Shown piece by piece: positions 5,312 to 6,978 of a stretch of DNA of 6,978 nt. This DNA is from an uncultured Eubacteriales bacterium. Its GTDB lineage: Bacteria > Bacillota > Clostridia > Oscillospirales > Oscillospiraceae. A program made the position numbers and the translations under genes. Under the pieces are notes generated by a model. That model made no database searches. It was not told the origin of the DNA and worked only from the letters and a program-made list of their open reading frames with translations. Positions within the stretch are counted from its first letter, which is position 1; every line of letters starts with the position of its first letter. The stretch is from assembly GCA_900548615.1 (NCBI GenBank), contig URKW01000098.1, forward strand, positions 1-6,978, read 5' to 3'.

Positions 5312-6247
5312 ATGACAAATAAGACGGACTTCACTTTTCTTTCCAGCGACGGAAAAACGCGGCTGCACGGTATCGCGTGGGTGCCGGAGGACGTAACGCC
5401 GGTGGCGGTATTGCAGATCGTCCACGGCGTGGCGGAGTATATCGGCCGCTATGACGATTTTGCCCGGTTCCTGAACAGCCACGGCGTCATCGTGGTGGGC
5501 CACGACCATCTGGGTCACGGCCTGTCTCTCCCGGAGGGCGGCACGCCGGTGTATTTCGGTGACGGCAACACATGGAACACCCCGGTGGACGATATCTACG
5601 TGCTGCACACCAAGCTGAAGGAACAGTACCCCCACCTGCCACTGCTGCTGATGGGCCACTCCATGGGCTCGTTCCTCAGCCGCACGTATCTGATCCGCTA
5701 TCCCGGCACGGTGAAGGCCGCTGTCCTCATGGGCACCGGCTGGCAGAGCGCCGCCACGCTGGCGGGCGGTCTGGCGCTGGCGGGAACGCTGGCCCAGCGC
5801 GGCGCGGCGTCCACCAACGCCACGGTGACGGCGCTGGCCTTCGGCGCGTACAACAAGACCTTCAAGCCCAACCGCACCGAGTACGACTGGCTGTCGGCGG
5901 ACGAGGAGAACGTGGACGAATATATCGCCGATCCCCTGTGCGGCCATGACGCCACGGTGGGTCTGTTCCGTGAGATGCTGTGGGGCATCCGCTTCAACCA
6001 GCGGCCTACCAACCTGCGGAAAATGGACAAGACCACGCCGGTGCTGCTGATCTCCGGCGAGGACGACCCTGTGGGCGGCATGGGAGCGGGTGTGCGCCAG
6101 ACGTATCAGGCGTTTCGCCATGCCGGAGTGACCGACTGTACGCTGCGGCTGTACCACGGTCTGCGGCACGAACTGCTGAACGAAAAAGCGCACCGCGGCG
6201 CGGTGTATCAGGATATCTGGAACTGGATGGAGGGAAAACTGTCATGA
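5312..6247 (+). CDS. Alpha/beta hydrolase, monoacylglycerol lipase/lysophospholipase type
   Basis: A 311-residue serine hydrolase of the Hydrolase_4 group. The N-terminal strand region carries the oxyanion motif VHGVAEYIGRY (H38-G39). A second family motif, GHDHLGHG, is at 63-70. The nucleophile elbow GHSMG (115-119) gives Ser117. The acid is D252 in SGEDDPVG and the base is H286 in GLRHELLNE. A lid-like helical segment spans about 145-235. It has no signal peptide, so it acts in the cytoplasm. Relatives cleave monoacylglycerols, lysophospholipids or other esters; the substrate here is unproven. ATG 5312 is chosen because AGGAAGGA (5294-5301) precedes it. The reading frame is open back to 5150, but that extension lies largely inside the inverted-repeat element. 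It overlaps the downstream glycosylase by ATGA, so the two are translationally coupled. It is divergent from glpK, compatible with release and then phosphorylation of glycerol. Confidence 0.93.
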   Translation: MTNKTDFTFLSSDGKTRLHGIAWVPEDVTPVAVLQIVHGVAEYIGRYDDFARFLNSHGVIVVGHDHLGHGLSLPEGGTPVYFGDGNTWNTPVDDIYVLHTKLKEQYPHLPLLLMGHSMGSFLSRTYLIRYPGTVKAAVLMGTGWQSAATLAGGLALAGTLAQRGAASTNATVTALAFGAYNKTFKPNRTEYDWLSADEENVDEYIADPLCGHDATVGLFREMLWGIRFNQRPTNLRKMDKTTPVLLISGEDDPVGGMGAGVRQTYQAFRHAGVTDCTLRLYHGLRHELLNEKAHRGAVYQDIWNWMEGKLS

Positions 6248-6822
6248 CCGCGTGGGAGGAACTGAGAGAGACGTGCCTGAAATGTCAGGCCTGCCAGCTG
6301 CGGCAGACCTGCACGCAGGTGGTGTTCGGCGTAGGCGACCCCAACGCCGAGGTGCTGTTCATCGGCGAAGCGCCCGGCGCCAACGAGGACGCCCAGGGCG
6401 AGCCGTTCGTGGGCCGGGCGGGCAAGCTGCTGGACGACATGCTGGCCATGATCGGCCTGCACCGGCAGAATATCTATATCACCAACTCCGTCAAGTGCCG
6501 TCCGCCGGAGAACCGGGACCCGCTGAACACGGAGAAGGACGCCTGCCGGGGCTATCTGCGGGCGCAGGTGCGGCTGATGAAGCCCAAGATCATCGTGTGT
6601 CTGGGCCGCATCAGCGCCATGGAGCTGATCAAGCCGGACTTCAAAATTTCGCAGGAGCACGGCCAGTTCTTCGACCGCAACGGTACGCTGATGATGGCGC
6701 TGTTCCATCCGGCGGCGCTGCTGCGCGACCCCCGGAAAAAGCCGGAGACCTTTGAGGATCTGAAGGCTCTGCAGGCCAAGATACAGGAAATCTGCGACCA
6801 TACGCCGCTGACGTTTGAATAA
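6244..6822 (+). CDS. Family 4 uracil-DNA glycosylase (iron-sulfur)
   Basis: This enzyme removes uracil from DNA, arising from cytosine deamination or dUTP misincorporation, to start base-excision repair. The 192 residues match the usual length of the family (often annotated as SPO1 DNA polymerase-related). The four cysteines expected to hold a [4Fe-4S] cluster are C14 and C17 in KCQAC, C85 in VKCRPPENR and C101. Motif 1, GEAPGANEDAQGEPFVGRAG, covers 41-60. TNSVKCRPPENRDPL follows at 80-94, and the C-terminal catalytic-site motif FHPAALLR is at 154-161. It starts at the ATG that overlaps the hydrolase stop (ATGA), so it is probably translated by coupling. The hydrolase 3' end, with GAGGGAAAA, offers a modest ribosome binding site. 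No functional link to the hydrolase is apparent. The hairpin at 6870-6899 likely ends the operon. Confidence 0.95.
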   Translation: MTAWEELRETCLKCQACQLRQTCTQVVFGVGDPNAEVLFIGEAPGANEDAQGEPFVGRAGKLLDDMLAMIGLHRQNIYITNSVKCRPPENRDPLNTEKDACRGYLRAQVRLMKPKIIVCLGRISAMELIKPDFKISQEHGQFFDRNGTLMMALFHPAALLRDPRKKPETFEDLKALQAKIQEICDHTPLTFE

Positions 6823-6869
6823 GAGATAAAGGAGTGCCGTCCAATTGACGGATGGTCGAAAAAAAGTTC

Positions 6870-6902
6870 ATGGAGCGTATCGGCACCGATACGCTCCATT
6901 TT
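6870..6902. terminator. Long hairpin terminator after the operon
   Basis: Fourteen-base perfectly complementary arms (6870-6883 and 6886-6899) lie around a tiny centre, closing with an effective GCAC loop. They are followed by a short T-run (6899-6902). On the opposite strand the stem is followed by seven U (complement of 6859-6865), so it may also stop a minus-strand transcript entering from the right. A smaller CCGTC/GACGG hairpin lies just upstream (6837-6851). Confidence 0.75.
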
Positions 6903-6930
6903 CATGCTATGTAGCGGGGTACAGGCCCTT

Positions 6931-6978
6931 GGCTCTCCCTTTGGGAGAGCTGTCACCGCAGGTGACTGAGAGGGGCTT
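6931..6978. repeat. Double-hairpin dispersed repeat, cut by window end
   Basis: Two adjacent hairpins are visible. GCTCTCCC (6932-6939) pairs with GGGAGAGC (6943-6950) over TTT, and GTCACC (6952-6957) pairs with GGTGAC (6961-6966) over GCA. TGAGAGGGGCTT follows and runs off the window. From memory, this hairpin pair resembles short intergenic repeats common in gut Oscillospirales genomes; I could not check it. No gene is seen from 6823 to the end. Confidence 0.65.

Noticed and set aside
4259..6193. A 644-codon minus-strand open frame across the hydrolase and glpK start
   Set aside because: It overlaps two well-supported genes and the inverted-repeat element, and its latter half is an out-of-frame reading of glpK.
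6845..6978. A TTG-started frame after AAAGGAG (6828-6834) open to the window end
   Set aside because: It runs through a long terminator hairpin and a dispersed repeat, uses a rare start, and the peptide has no recognisable feature.

Overview
The window looks like a piece of chromosome from a G+C-rich gut Firmicute of the Oscillospirales type (Oscillibacter, Lawsonibacter, Flavonifractor or Dysosmobacter relatives). This placement is an inference. It rests on the codon preference (GCC, CTG, AAG, GAG), the strong AAAGGAG ribosome binding sites, the sigma-A style promoters, a BspA-type leucine-rich protein ending in a dockerin, and short hairpin repeats of kinds I associate with that group. No rRNA, tRNA, CRISPR array or transposase gene is visible.

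Layout. Bases 1-229 carry a palindromic repeat, a weak terminator-like hairpin and a near-consensus promoter. That promoter drives a small cytoplasmic coiled-coil/zinc-ribbon protein (230-730, +). A bidirectional terminator (753-784) separates it from a convergent gene for a secreted leucine-rich-repeat protein with a C-terminal dockerin (795-2288, -). That gene is divergent from a LysR-family regulator (2438-3355, +). Between their two promoters lies an interrupted dyad with the T-N11-A geometry of a LysR box. The regulator is followed by a perfect 31-base palindrome and a two-way terminator, then the convergent glycerol kinase gene glpK (3454-4947, -).

The 364 bases between glpK and the next gene are mostly filled by a non-coding element of about 280 bases (5003-5282). 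Its 28-base terminal inverted repeats match at 26 positions. It resembles a MITE or a mobile structured-RNA repeat and supplies outward-facing -35-like hexamers towards both neighbours. To its right is a tight two-gene operon: an alpha/beta hydrolase of the monoacylglycerol lipase/lysophospholipase type (5312-6247), overlapping by four bases a family 4 uracil-DNA glycosylase (6244-6822). The window closes with a long hairpin terminator and the start of a double-hairpin dispersed repeat.

How the genes fit together. The regulator probably controls itself and the surface protein. The hydrolase and glpK, divergent across the mobile element, could form a small glycerol-salvage pair: lipid de-esterification, then phosphorylation of the glycerol. 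The glycosylase seems to share only transcription with the hydrolase. Most genes are ordinary. The parts most worth following up are the inverted-repeat element with its promoter-like ends and the LysR/dockerin-LRR divergent pair.
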